Below, piece by piece: positions 21,970 through 32,470 of a DNA stretch of 64,000 bases (positions are counted from its first letter, which is position 1; every line of letters begins with the position of its first letter). Position numbers and translations under genes: made by a program. The notes beneath the pieces are model-generated. The model was not told the origin of the DNA, did not search any database, and saw only the letters and a list, made by a program, of their open reading frames with translations. The stretch comes from Gentiana macrophylla (lineage: Eukaryota; Streptophyta; Magnoliopsida; Gentianales; Gentianaceae), in contig JAOBSW010000882.1 of assembly GCA_026214975.1 (NCBI GenBank), positions 62,001 through 126,000 of the forward strand, given 5' to 3'.

Positions 21970-22386
21970 GGATAAGAAATCGAGTTCTACGTGTCGGTTG
22001 GTTTTACCTTCCGAGTCTTGGATAAGAAACCGACTTCTGCAACGTGGTCGGTTTTACCTTTCAAGGGTAGGATAAGAAACCGACTTCCGCAGCGTGGCCA
22101 GTTTTACCTTCCGATGATAGGATAATAAACCGACTTCCGACGAATCGGTCGGTTTTACCTTTCTATCAATGGATAAGAAACGGGTTCCCACTACGGTCGC
22201 TTTTACCTTCCTACTCAAGGATAAGAAACCGAGTTCCCGTTATACCGGTTTTACCTTCCGCAACAAGGATAAGAAACCGACTTCAAACCTAGTCAATTTT
22301 ACCTTCCGGTTATATTACAAGTTTTAGTTCCCCGGATAAGAAACCGAGTTCCGATGGATCGGTCGGTTTTACCTTTCGGTTCTTCT
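21970..22386. repeat. LTR minisatellite, 50 bp unit x8
   Basis: Each unit starts GGATAAGAAACCGACTTCCG and contains GGTCGGTTTTACCTTCC. Units are 48-51 bp, with one longer unit of 66. The array lies downstream of the TATA box on the minus strand, so it would be in the transcribed leader (R-U5). Homologous arrays occur at about 23637-24060, 25092-25510, 26070-26240 and 32470-32790. Confidence 0.9.
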
Positions 22387-22939
22387 ACTTAGATCCCATA
22401 ACGTTGCCATTATGTTGGTTATTAATGCCGGTTGATCATTCCTTCGTTAACGTTGAAGTTAAGTTCAAGTAGAAGAAGATTCATTTTAACCGATTTTAGT
22501 CCGTTTTAGCTCATTTTAATCCCCAAGCATGTGAAATCAAGAAAACATGATCACAAACAAGATAAAGGTCTAGCCACTCGTAGACATGGATTTGGATATG
22601 TCACGTACCAAATCCATGTTTACGATACCGACAAACGCAAGAAAGTAAAGAAATACCGAGATTGAAGCAAGAACACCAAGAAAGACAACTCCTTCAATGA
22701 TTCTTCAAGTGTTTACAATGATGGATCAGCAATACAAGAAGGATGGATGCAGCCCTTGGCTCTAAAACTCCAAAATCGGAAACTATACAAATCCCGGGAA
22801 GCCGATAAACGTAACTACGATCTCAAGGCTATGAGGCCTTGAGATCACCCTTTGTGTCTGCAAGGAGGAGGAGGTCTTTTTAGGTGGTATAAGGTGGAAA
22901 AGACTAAACTTCCGTCCCAAAATGTTTACACAAATGGCC

Positions 22940-22947
22940 TATTTATA
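22940..22947 (-). promoter_or_regulatory. TATA box of Athila LTR
   Basis: TATAAATA in CACCTATAAATAGGCC on the minus strand. It is conserved in the second LTR copy at 33347-33354. Confidence 0.6.
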
Positions 22948-22967
22948 GGTGGGAAAATTGGGCTCCT

Positions 22968-23095
22968 CGGTTATTAACCGTGAAGGGTCGGTTAATAACC
23001 GAGTAGTGACTCATCACTCGCAATGTCGAGCCGACTTTCCTCGCCACAATTCAGACTCGACACGGTTATTAACCGAGGAGGTCGGTTAATAACCG
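22968..23095. promoter_or_regulatory. Four palindromic CGGTTAWTAACCG boxes upstream of TATA
   Basis: 13-mers at 22968-22980, 22989-23001, 23063-23075 and 23083-23095, in two pairs. Each is nearly self-complementary and they alternate TAT/AAT centres. The nearest starts about 20 bp upstream of the TATA box. They contain GGTTA/TAACC cores. The arrangement recurs at 33374-33510. Confidence 0.5.
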
Positions 23096-23445
23096 TGTAC
23101 AGTTCAAAGAACCCAAATCCTCGCCACCCGCTTGCGTGCTCGTTCGGTCGTTCGTCTCACCGCCTCAAGTCTTTTAGCTCCAATACTCCTTCTAAACCTG
23201 AAAAGATCAACACAATGAAACCATGAGACGTAACGGAATAGGGGAGATAAAAAGGATACGATTTTATACTATTTTTATACGCTTTTTTAATCGCTTTTAC
23301 CTCTGTGGTCTCGTAATCGTGAATCGTATTAGATTTTACCTATTTCCTTGTTGTTTTGGCTATATTTCTAATGATTCTAGTGAATTTAGAGGATAAAGTG
23401 GTTGAACATACATCATATAGTTGATTCGAGTTTGTTCTTTTAATT

Positions 23446-24483
23446 AAGAACTCGATGAGATTAGAGTGTGTTCTTTTAATTAACGTTATCGGATAAAACA
23501 AAATGGAGTGTCCATGTCCTTTGTTGTCCAAGGTCCAAGATCCAGTCAAGCAACGGTAAATTGTCCTATTGTCCAAGGTCCAATAGCAAAGGTCCAAGCA
23601 AAGGTCTATGTCACGGTAACGGTTGTAATACGGTCCGGATAATAAATCGAGTTCTACGTGTTCGCCGGTTTTACCTTCCGAGTCTTGGATAAGAAACCGA
23701 CTTACGCAACGTGGTCGGTTTTACCTTCCAAGGGTAGGATAAGAAAACCGACTTCCATAACGTGGCGCTTTTACCTTCCGATGATAGGATAAGAAAACGA
23801 GTTCCGATTTAATCGGCCGGCTTTTACCTTCCTATCAAAGGATAAGAAACCGGGTTCCCACTACGGTCGGCTTTTACCTTCCTACTCAAGGATAAGAAAT
23901 CGAAGTTTTCCGTTACAGTCGGTTTTACCTTCCGCAACAAGGATAAGAAACCGACTTCCGAAACCTAGTCAATTTTACCTTCCGGTTATATTACAAGTTT
24001 TAGTTCCCCGGATAGAAACCGAGTTCCGACGGATCGGTCGGTTTTACCTTCCGGTTCTTCTACTTAGTTCCCATAACGTTGGCTTTATGTTGGTTATTAA
24101 CGCCGGTTGATCATTCCTTCGTTAACGTTGAATTTACATTCAAGTAGAAGAAGATTCATTTTAACCGATTTTAATCCGTTTTAACTCATTTTAATCCCCA
24201 AGCATATGAAATCAAGAAAACATGATCACAAACAAGACATCCTAACTAGACAAAAGGTCTAGCCACTCGTAGACATGGATTTCGATATGTCACGTACCAA
24301 ATCCATGTTTACGATACCGACAAACGCAAGAAAGTAAAGAAATACCGATATTGAAGCACGAACACCAAGAAAAAACTCCTTCAATGATTCTTCAAGTTTT
24401 TACAATGATGGATCAGCAATACAAGAAGGATGGATGCAACCTTGGCTCTAAAACTCCAAAATCGGAAACTATACAAATCCCGG
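23446..24483 (-). repeat. Athila LTR fragment, copy 2
   Basis: Repeats the part of the LTR from the GAGATTAGAGTGTGTTC block through the minisatellite (about 23637-24060) to the AAACTATACAAATCCCGG block, without the U3 promoter. It joins directly to a PBS-like remnant (ACGGCGCTTTAAAAACTATG) at 24484. Confidence 0.75.
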
Positions 24484-25977
24484 AACGGCGCTTTAAAAAC
24501 TATGACGTGCTCTGGAAGGCGATGACGTGTGATATGGATGGTAGTGAGCGTGAGTGTGGTCAAGTTCCCCTGGTTCCAAACGGCACCGTAAAAGACAATG
24601 ATGTGAGATGGTGGTAGATACGTCGTTGTCTTTCGACAAAGAATCAATTAACCGGCGATTGTACCGGTCGGTTGTCGATAGTCTCGTGGTGAGCACGAGG
24701 TCGATTCTATAGGGATATGAGAGAAGTGTACTTACGAGTGCAGTTTAACACTTTTCTAGTTATTATTATTTTGATATAAGTCGCGTTTAATTACGAAGGT
24801 AGGGGTTTGGTATGAAAACAAAGTAAAATACAACGACTACTTTTAGTAATTACAAACATCTAGCTAAGATGACTCCGATGATCACATGCTTCCCTGAGAT
24901 CAATGCATTGGGGATGAGATTAGAGTGTGCTCTTTTAACTAACGTTATCGGATAAAACGAAACGGAGTGTCCATGTCCTTTGTTGTCCAAGGTCCGGTCA
25001 AGCAACGGTAAATTGTCATATTGTCCAAATGTCCAGATTGTCCTATGTCCAATAGCAAAGGTCCATGTCACGGTAACGGTTGTAATGCGGTCCGGATAAG
25101 AAATCGAGTTCTACGTGTCGGTCGGTTTACCTTCCGAGTCTTGGATAAGAAACCGACTTCTGCAACGTGGTCGGTTTACCTTCCAAGGGTAGGATAAGAA
25201 ACCGACTTCCGCAGCGTGGCCAGTTTTACCTTCCGATGATAGGATAAGAAACTGACTTCCGACGAATCGGTCGGTTTTACCTTCCTATCAAAAATAAGAA
25301 ACCGGGTTCCCCACTACGGTCAGTTTTACCTTCCTACTCAAGGATAAGAAATCGAGTTCCCCGTTACAGTCGGTTTTACCTTCCGCAACAAGGATAAGAA
25401 ACCGACTTCCGAAACCTAGTCAATTTTACCTTCCGGTTATATTACAAGTTTTAGTTCCCCGGATAAGAAACCGAGTTCCGACGGATCGGTCGGTTTTACC
25501 TTCCGGTTCTTCTACTTAGTTCCCATAACGTTGCCATTATGTTGGCTATTAACGTCGGTTGATCATTCCTTCGTTAATGTTGAATTTACATTCAAGTAGA
25601 AGAAGATTCATTTTAACCGATTTTAATCCATTTTAACTCATTTTAATCCCCAAGCATATGAAGTCAAGAAAACATGATCACAAACAAGACATCCTATCTA
25701 GACAAAAGGTCTAGCCACTCGTAGACATGGATTTGGATATGTCACGTACCAAATCCATGTTTACGATACCAACAAACGCAAGAAAGTAAAGAAATACCGA
25801 TATTGAAGCACGAACACCAAGAAAAACAACTCCTTCAATGATTCTTCAAGTGTTTACAATGATGGATCAAACAATACAAGAAGGATGGATGCGACCTTGG
25901 CTCTAAAACTCCAAAATCGGAAACTATACAAATCCCGGGAAGCCGATAAATGCAACTACGATCTCAAGGCTTTGAGG
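24484..25977 (-). repeat. Athila LTR fragment, copy 3
   Basis: Begins with a mutated PBS/LTR junction, then repeats the LTR from its 3' end through the minisatellite (about 25092-25510) to the CTCAAGGCTTTGAGGC block. Confidence 0.75.
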
Positions 25978-25980
25978 CAT

Positions 25981-26056
25981 GTGATTGGTATCTTGCTAGA
26001 TACCAATCACGATCGGTTTCTTATCCACATTGTAGATACAATATCTAGCAAGATAC
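25981..26056. repeat. Nested inverted repeats
   Basis: GATTGGTATC / GATACCAATC form a perfect 10 bp stem around TTGCTA (about 25983-26008). Within it, GTATCTTGCTAGATA has a 15 bp inverted partner TATCTAGCAAGATAC about 35 bp later (about 26042-26056). The two arms could form alternative hairpins. Confidence 0.85.
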
Positions 26057-26248
26057 TGAAGACACCATGGCCAGTTTTACCTTCCGATGATAGGATAAGA
26101 AACCGACTACCGACGAATCGGTCGGTTTTACCTTCCTATCAAAGGATAAGAAACCGGGTTCCCCACTACGGTCGGTTTTACCTTCCTATTCAAGGATAAG
26201 AAACTGACTTCCGAAGCCTAGTCAATTTTACCTTCCGGTTGTCCTACT
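26057..26248. repeat. Athila LTR minisatellite fragment, left of Copia insertion
   Basis: Three to four 50 bp units, then the Copia target site CTACT at 26244-26248. Confidence 0.8.
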
Positions 26249-26664
26249 TGTAAGAAAAATTATGTCGTGGCTTTTATAGAGCCCGATTAATTTCCTTCCC
26301 CGTAATAGTGGTCTTATAGGAAATTCGTTTTCCTTAGGAAATATGCTATTTATTATTTATTGGTTATTTAAAAGGAGTTTTAATCCGATTAAAACTCGGC
26401 TTTGATGGACGGCCGAGATTAAAGCTAAAACCTAGATCACTCGGATTTCGGCCCTCTCTCCGCCTATAAAAGCAATGCTTTACTCCATCATAAAGCATAT
26501 GAAATAAACCAATACATAACGGTTGTAGGCAAGGAGAGAGATGTCGGAATCCTCTCATCAAGACGGCAGCAACAGAGACGTAGTCGAGTAACAATGGATG
26601 TAGGGAAACGATCCTGATTATTTCTTCCGCTATTAAGGTACTCTGAATTTATCATTAATTTACA
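26249..26664 (+). repeat. Copia 5' LTR
   Basis: TGTAAGAAA ... ATTTACA, 416 bp. TATAAAA at about 26465-26471 (CGCCTATAAAAGC) is the likely promoter. Confidence 0.93.
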
Positions 26665-26665
26665 T

Positions 26666-26679
26666 TTGGTATCGGAGCA
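26666..26679 (+). other. Copia primer binding site (tRNA-iMet)
   Basis: TTGGTATCGGAGC starts two bases after the LTR. Compare TGGTATCAGAGC, the usual complement of initiator tRNA-Met. Confidence 0.85.
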
Positions 26680-28985
26680 ACCTTACAATCATGTTATTCG
26701 ATTAAATTAAAGTCGTATGTTATTCTCGTGTATTTGGTTGTCGATTGTCGACTTAAGGTTTGGATTCAGAAATTTCGTGATTGCCATGCTATTGATTTAG
26801 ATCTAAAAGTGTAATAAATAAATAATTAAATACTAACATTGTTTCTTCCATCGACGGATAAAAATCGGACAATTTATACGAGTAACATATGGAAAGAAGC
26901 AGCTACGAGACTTCTTTGTAAATTTAAGAAGGTTTCCGCCGCAGATAGCCAATTGCTTATTATTTGCAGCAATAAAGATGATTTTCTAATCGGTGTATAC
27001 TTTTTCGCTGCTCGCCAATGGGGTTTAAGGTCTGCCTTTGAATATAAAGTTTGCGGCTGCTGGTAGAATAAACTGTATTAGGGCTTATTCCTTTATTATT
27101 AACCTTTTTTTTTTCTTGGGTGCCTGTGATTAAATAAAATTAAAATGATTTTGGATTCAGTACAGAATGATGCTTAAGGTTGTTGAAAGTAATAATATGT
27201 GTTTCAGGCCCATTTTAAACAACAAAAAAAAAAAAAAAAAAGGTCTATGAATGTCGGCAATATAGTTCAAAGAGCCTTTGCAAATGATATGTTAAAGGTT
27301 TGAGATAAATAATTAAAAGTTTGATTATTTATGATTTTTTTTTTGTTTTGAAAATGATTATTTATGATGTTAAGTCTTTGTATATAATGTAATACATTAT
27401 TTGTATTATGTGTATATTAAGTGAAGACAATTTAATCAAACATTACGAGAAGTGATTTATCACATTTAATAGGCAATTTGTATACTTACGTCAATGATTG
27501 ATTTTTTATAAGACGTAGTTGTATTTTACAGTATAATTATGCAATCTCGATTATAATGTGCGTAATTACTATTGACGGACTGCACTACATTTTGTGCCCA
27601 TTTAAATATATGCGTTTAATAAAGTAAACCATTTAGTCCTTCATTTAGGTTTACTAACATTATCTGTTATCTATTATTGTTTATGTACTTTTGTTTGTAC
27701 ATAATCTGTTTGAAAGACTAGTAATGAAGTACTTTGGTTTCACATAATTAGCGATTTATCACATTATGTGGGTGATAAACAATAACACATAGTAAGGAAG
27801 TCACATAAAGTTAATTGATTAGTATATTAGTTCCCTTTTAAATAAATGATGATCTAGCACATTAAGTGATAAATAATATATGACTAATGATGTTGCTCCC
27901 TTTTATAATAGCAGTTTATTTCTGCTTTTACTTTCTTTTTGTGTACTTAGTATGTACATACCTTTGTCATGAATTGGAAGGACTATTAATTCTTTTGAAT
28001 ATTAGTTCTTACATATTATGTGTTAAATCATTTATTGTTGATGATTAAGTTATGACATCCGAATCTACAAAGTCACATATTGATAAAGTGACTAAATATC
28101 ATTAAAGTGCAAATTACATATTTTGTTGATATTTGGTTCATATAAAAGTCTTTGACATATCATAAAGTTTTGGCCTTTAAATTATTGAATTATTGTAAGG
28201 ATTATAAATATGTCTTATAGTGTTGTCAAGTTTAGAGTATTGCCACAACAGCTCAAATGCTTGACATATAAAGACTATTCACATTATGTTTAGTGATTAG
28301 ATCGTGACATATTTATTTTGTAAGTTTAGTAAGACAATAAACATGTATACTTGAACCATCTTTAAGTATTACATTGCACATGTTTATGTCAACATAATGT
28401 TTAGTTGACCTCTGTATGATTGCCGATACTTGAATGTCAATGGTGTCAAATGTTGGGTATTGCCACAGCAGCCTAACATGATGAGGCATGAATATTTTTC
28501 ACATTATGTGAAGTGATTGAAAATTTTATTGATATTCAGTTAAATTGACAAATGGTTCAAATTAAGGGATATGTCAAATTAAGGATTACATTGGTATTTG
28601 ACCATAGTTAGTTGGTATAAGCACTTTTATGTTGTATTCAGTTTTTAGCTTTTAAGTGTAGCCCTTTATTAAACTTATCTTAATACCATTTTGCTGAAAA
28701 CTCATCTTATCATCACAACATAAAGAATTATAGAGTGTGTATATGAAGGTCAAGGATATCCACAGATACCTTGTTCGTCTTCTTTATAAAAATATCACTC
28801 AATTATGTGTGAGTATCACGACATTATGTGAAGAATTTATGGTGACTACCCACATGAGCACCTTATTTTCTTGTCTATACTCTACTCTTATGTAAGTGTT
28901 GTTTAAATTAGCCTCATTAAATATTTTGTATTTCAATTTAGCCACAAGAAGTACCTAGCTTCTTGAAATTATATATACATACATT
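26680..28985 (+). other. Copia 5' interior with no recognisable gag
   Basis: AT-rich; the longest ORF (26839-27066) matches no gag. Variants of CATTATGTG with GTGATTA nearby recur at about 27472, 27765, 27855, 28015, 28272, 28497 and 28819. This could be a decayed tandem repeat or non-coding filler that replaced gag. Confidence 0.5.
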
Positions 28986-29592
28986 TGTAGACCTTTGATG
29001 CTCCCACCTTTGGAGGAGAAAAGTATTTTATCACCCTTATCGATGATTATTCAGATTATTGTTATCTATACTTGTTGCATGACAAATCTCAACCTGTGGA
29101 CACTTTACAAATGTTCATAACTGAAGCCGAGAGGCAACAAGATAGAAAGGTGAAAATCATAAGGTTGGATAGAGGTGGTGAATTTTATGGAAAGTATGAT
29201 GAAACAGGACAACATCCTGGACCTTTTGCAAAAATTCTCTAAAAGCTAGAATCATTGCTCAATACACAACGCCTGGATCCCCATGGCGGAATGGTGTAGT
29301 AGAAAGGCAGAATCGTACGTATATGAAAATGGTTAGATCTATGATGAGTCATGCTGATTTGCCTATATCATTGTGGATGGATGCTTTACAGGCAGCTGTT
29401 TATATTGCAAATAAGGTTCCCAGTAAGGCAGTTCCAAAGACACCTTTTGAACGGTGGAAACCTAATTTGAAGCATCTCGAAATATGGGGATGTCCAGCTG
29501 AGGCTAGAATTTACAATCCACAAGTAAAGAAATTGGATTTAGAAACGTTAGTAGTTACTTCAAGGTTACCCAGAAAAATCCAAAGGATATAA
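28986..29592 (+). pseudogene. Copia integrase fragment
   Basis: Reads GGEKYFITLIDDYSDYCYLY, RLDRGGEF (second catalytic Asp), a stop near 29240, then NGVVERQNRT (catalytic Glu) and the conserved tail HLEIWGCPAEARIY. This is the Ty1/copia integrase core; its zinc finger and first Asp are not clearly readable. Stops and a frameshift make it inactive. Confidence 0.85.
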
Positions 29593-31035
29593 GTTTTATT
29601 GTACTAACCATATTATGAGAATTGTTGAAACTGATAATGCTATATTCTATTAGAATGGCGAAATCAGTGGGAGTGATAAAATTAGTGATGTGATCATAAA
29701 GGAAATAAAGGTACCTGTCCCTTTTAACCCTATTCCAAAAAGTATTGGGAATCTCTCCATTGTTGAACCGTTGAACAATGAAGAAAATCCAATAAATGAT
29801 CCATAACTCCATGATGAGATCATCGCCAATGAAAAAGTAATGAAGCACCCTAGGAACCGTCATTAAGAAGATCTCAAATACAAAGGAGATCTGCTATTCG
29901 TAATGATTATATGCTTTATCAAGTAGAATATGAACAAGGGACAAGTAAAGATCCGGTTTCATTTTCACAAGCCATTAAGGAAGTTAATTCTAGTAAGTGG
30001 ATTGATGCCATGAAAGAATAATTGAAATCTTTGGATAAAAGTCAAGTATGGGAAGTCATTCAATTACCTTCAGGACACTAACTTGGTTTTGGTTGTAAGT
30101 GGGTCTTCAAGACCAAGCACACATTGTCATGGAAATATTGAGCGATATAAAGCCCGACTTGTTGCCAAATATTTCAATTAGAAAGAAGCGTTGATTATAA
30201 TGAGACTTTTCCCTGTGTCCGTGAAAGACTCCTTTAGAATTATCATGGCACTAGTAACTCATTATGATCTCGAAGTTACACAAGATGGATGTGAAATGCA
30301 CCTTTACGAATGGAGACTTGAAAAAGAAAAGTCTATATGCGTCACCTAAAGATTTCATGTTGACGGTCATGAAGACATGGTCTGCAAGCTTAAGAACTCA
30401 ATATATGGACTGAAACAAGCTTCGAGGTAACGGTACTTAAAGTTTCATGAAACCATCACTGTTTTCGGTTTCAAAGAGAACACAATCAACCTTTGCATAT
30501 ACCTCAAGATCAGTGGGAGTATGTTCATATTTTTGATTATGTATATTGGTGATCTATCATTGGCCAACAGTGATCTTGGTGTATTACATGAAACCAAGGC
30601 CGATCTCTTCAAGAACTTTGAAATGAAAGACTTAAGTGGGGCTTCCTATGTGTTAGGGATAGAAATATTCCGTGACAGGGCATTTAATATTTAGGATTGT
30701 CTCAAAAGTCTATCTTGATAAAGTTTTGGAATGATTTGGCATGATGACATGTTCTTCCATTATTGTTCTAATATTATTCCGCAGAATGAGTTGGAACGTA
30801 AAGAAATGGAAAAACATCCTTACACTTCTCTTGTAGAGAGTTTACAGTATGCACAGGTTTGTACAAGACCTGGCATTAGTTATGTTGTTGGCATACTGGG
30901 TATATTTCAAGCAATCCAGGCATGTCTCACTGGAAAGCTGCTAAGAAAGTACTGAGATACTTAAAGGAACATGTTGCAGACATATTTACGAAAGGACTAC
31001 CACCAAGACATAACAGAGAGACACTGAAAGCATAG
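29593..31035 (+). pseudogene. Copia reverse transcriptase / RNase H remnants
   Basis: Scattered Copia RT motifs appear in changing frames: VWEVIQLPSGH and GCKWVFKTK at 30045-30115, then YTSLVESLQYAQVCTRPGIS at about 30818-30880, then VADIFTKGLPPR at 30970-31007 from the RNase H end. The jump from KKVLRYLK to HVADIFTKG at about 30965 shows an internal deletion of most of RNase H. More than ten in-frame stops. Confidence 0.8.
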
Positions 31036-31432
31036 GTCTTGAGGATAGCTCCCAATTATCGTGTTCTGCCAATTATTTTGTACTTACGTTTGACATTTGT
31101 TGAGCTCTTAATGTCACTCTTCTACATCATTATTGTTTTCTGTTTTCCATTGTGTACACCTTACGAATGGAATTAGTAAAACAGAAATTGTCTCTTGCAA
31201 AGACATAACGGGACCGTTTATGTAATCTTCGCTTATGGTCTAGTTAAGACGGTTGTCAGTGTTGTGGTACATAGGAGGGAGCATGTTGCAGAATGATGTG
31301 TAACCGCTATGACTCACATTGACAGCTAGATTAATGATGACTCTTACGCTAACCAACGAAAGAAATTGTTTAGCATATAACGCGCGCCTTATGTTCCTTT
31401 AAAAGGAAAACACTGATGAAATGTTCCTATTG

Positions 31433-31446
31433 ACCAAGTGGGAGAA
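31433..31446 (+). other. Copia polypurine tract
   Basis: CAAGTGGGAGAA immediately before the 3' LTR. Confidence 0.75.
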
Positions 31447-31862
31447 TGTAAGAAAAATTATGTCATGGCTTTTATAGAGCCCGATTAATTTCCTTCCCCG
31501 TAATAGTGGTCTTATAGGAAATTCGTTTTTCTTAGGAAATATGCTATTTATTATTTATTGGTTATTTAAAAGGAGTTTTAATCCGATTAAAACTCGGCTT
31601 TGATGGACGGCCGAGATTAAAGCTAAAACCTAGATCACTCGGATTTCGGCCCTCTCTCCGCCTATAAAAGCAATGCTTTACTCCATCATAAAGCATATGA
31701 AATAAACCAATACATAACGGTTGTAGGCAAGGAGAGAGATGTCGGAATCCTCTCATCAAGACGGCAGCAACAGAGACGTAGTCGAGTAACAATGGATGTA
31801 GGGAAACGATCCTGATTATTTCTTCCGCTATTAAGGTACTCTGAATTTATCATTAATTTACA
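31447..31862 (+). repeat. Copia 3' LTR
   Basis: Same 416 bp sequence as the 5' LTR except for G to A near 31465 and C to T near 31528. Followed by CTACT at 31863-31867. Confidence 0.93.
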
Positions 31863-32371
31863 CTACTAACCTAAGCCCCCGGATAAGAAACCGAATGTCC
31901 TCTAGGGTCGGTTTTACCTTACGTTCTCCTACTTCCCTCACACTAATATCTCCGGTCGGTCTCAATTAGTGCGTGTGTGCAAGTGTTAGTTGGCCAAACC
32001 AACATGAGGCTAGACGTGCTCCACGAGTAGAAAAAGATTCATTATAAACGAATTAGACGTGTTCTCATTCCCGGATATATGGATCAAGATTATACCATCA
32101 CAACATCGTTATCTTAACTAGAAATAAACTAGTTAGTCATGGATATGAATCTTAATACATGTCACCTATCAAGATTCATACTCATGAAATCGAAAACATA
32201 AAGTAAATATAAGATCAATACCAATACAACGAAGATCTTGCAAGAGATACAGCCATTCCGCACAAAATGATGTCTTCAAGTTGATCCACCAAGTTGATCA
32301 TCAATAGAAATCAAGCCCATACAAGATTTTATTCATCAAACTAGGGGAGATAAAAAACGATACGATTGTAA
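31863..32371 (-). repeat. Diverged Athila LTR segment
   Basis: One minisatellite unit, a CTACTTCCCTCAC block and a diverged version of the section preceding the promoter (compare 22380-22800). More divergent than the other copies. Confidence 0.6.
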
Positions 32372-32470
32372 TCGAGTTCGATGGTAAAACCGACCACATT
32401 GCAGAAGTCGGTTTCTTATCCAAGACTCGGAAGGTAAAACCGACCGACACGTAGAACTCGAATTCTTATC
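32372..32470 (+). repeat. Small inversion of LTR minisatellite
   Basis: Reads GGTAAAACCGACC ... TTCTTATCCGG, the reverse complement of the first two units of the array (compare 21970-22070), between segments in the opposite orientation. Confidence 0.8.

Larger units (their letters stand above)
21381..23428 (-). repeat. Athila element 1 5' LTR, ~2.05 kb
   Basis: Runs from the PBS side (TGACGTGCC) to the U3 edge (ATAGTTGATTCG), where it is cut and joined to another LTR fragment. It holds a degenerate second PBS-like block (21443-21476), an eight-unit 50 bp minisatellite (21970-22386), a minus-strand TATA box (22940-22947) and four palindromic 13-mers upstream of it (22968-23095). Related LTR segments recur at 23446, 24484, 31863 and 32471. 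Confidence 0.7.
26249..31862 (+). mobile_element. Ty1/copia element, complete ends, 5.6 kb, non-autonomous
   Basis: Two 416 bp LTRs (26249-26664 and 31447-31862), a 5 bp target duplication CTACT on each side, an initiator-Met PBS and a purine tract. The interior has recognisable Copia integrase, RT and RNase H traces with many stops and an internal deletion, and no recognisable gag. The LTRs differ at two positions I could see. It is inserted in an Athila LTR. Confidence 0.93.

Noticed and set aside
21970..22386. Regularly spaced repeats that recall a CRISPR array
   Set aside because: The units are whole 50 bp tandem repeats without unique spacers of fixed length, lie inside a retrotransposon LTR and belong to a plant genome.
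26364..31792. Identical 76-codon minus-strand ORFs at 26364-26594 and 31562-31792
   Set aside because: They are antisense ORFs within the two identical Copia LTRs, with no coding evidence.
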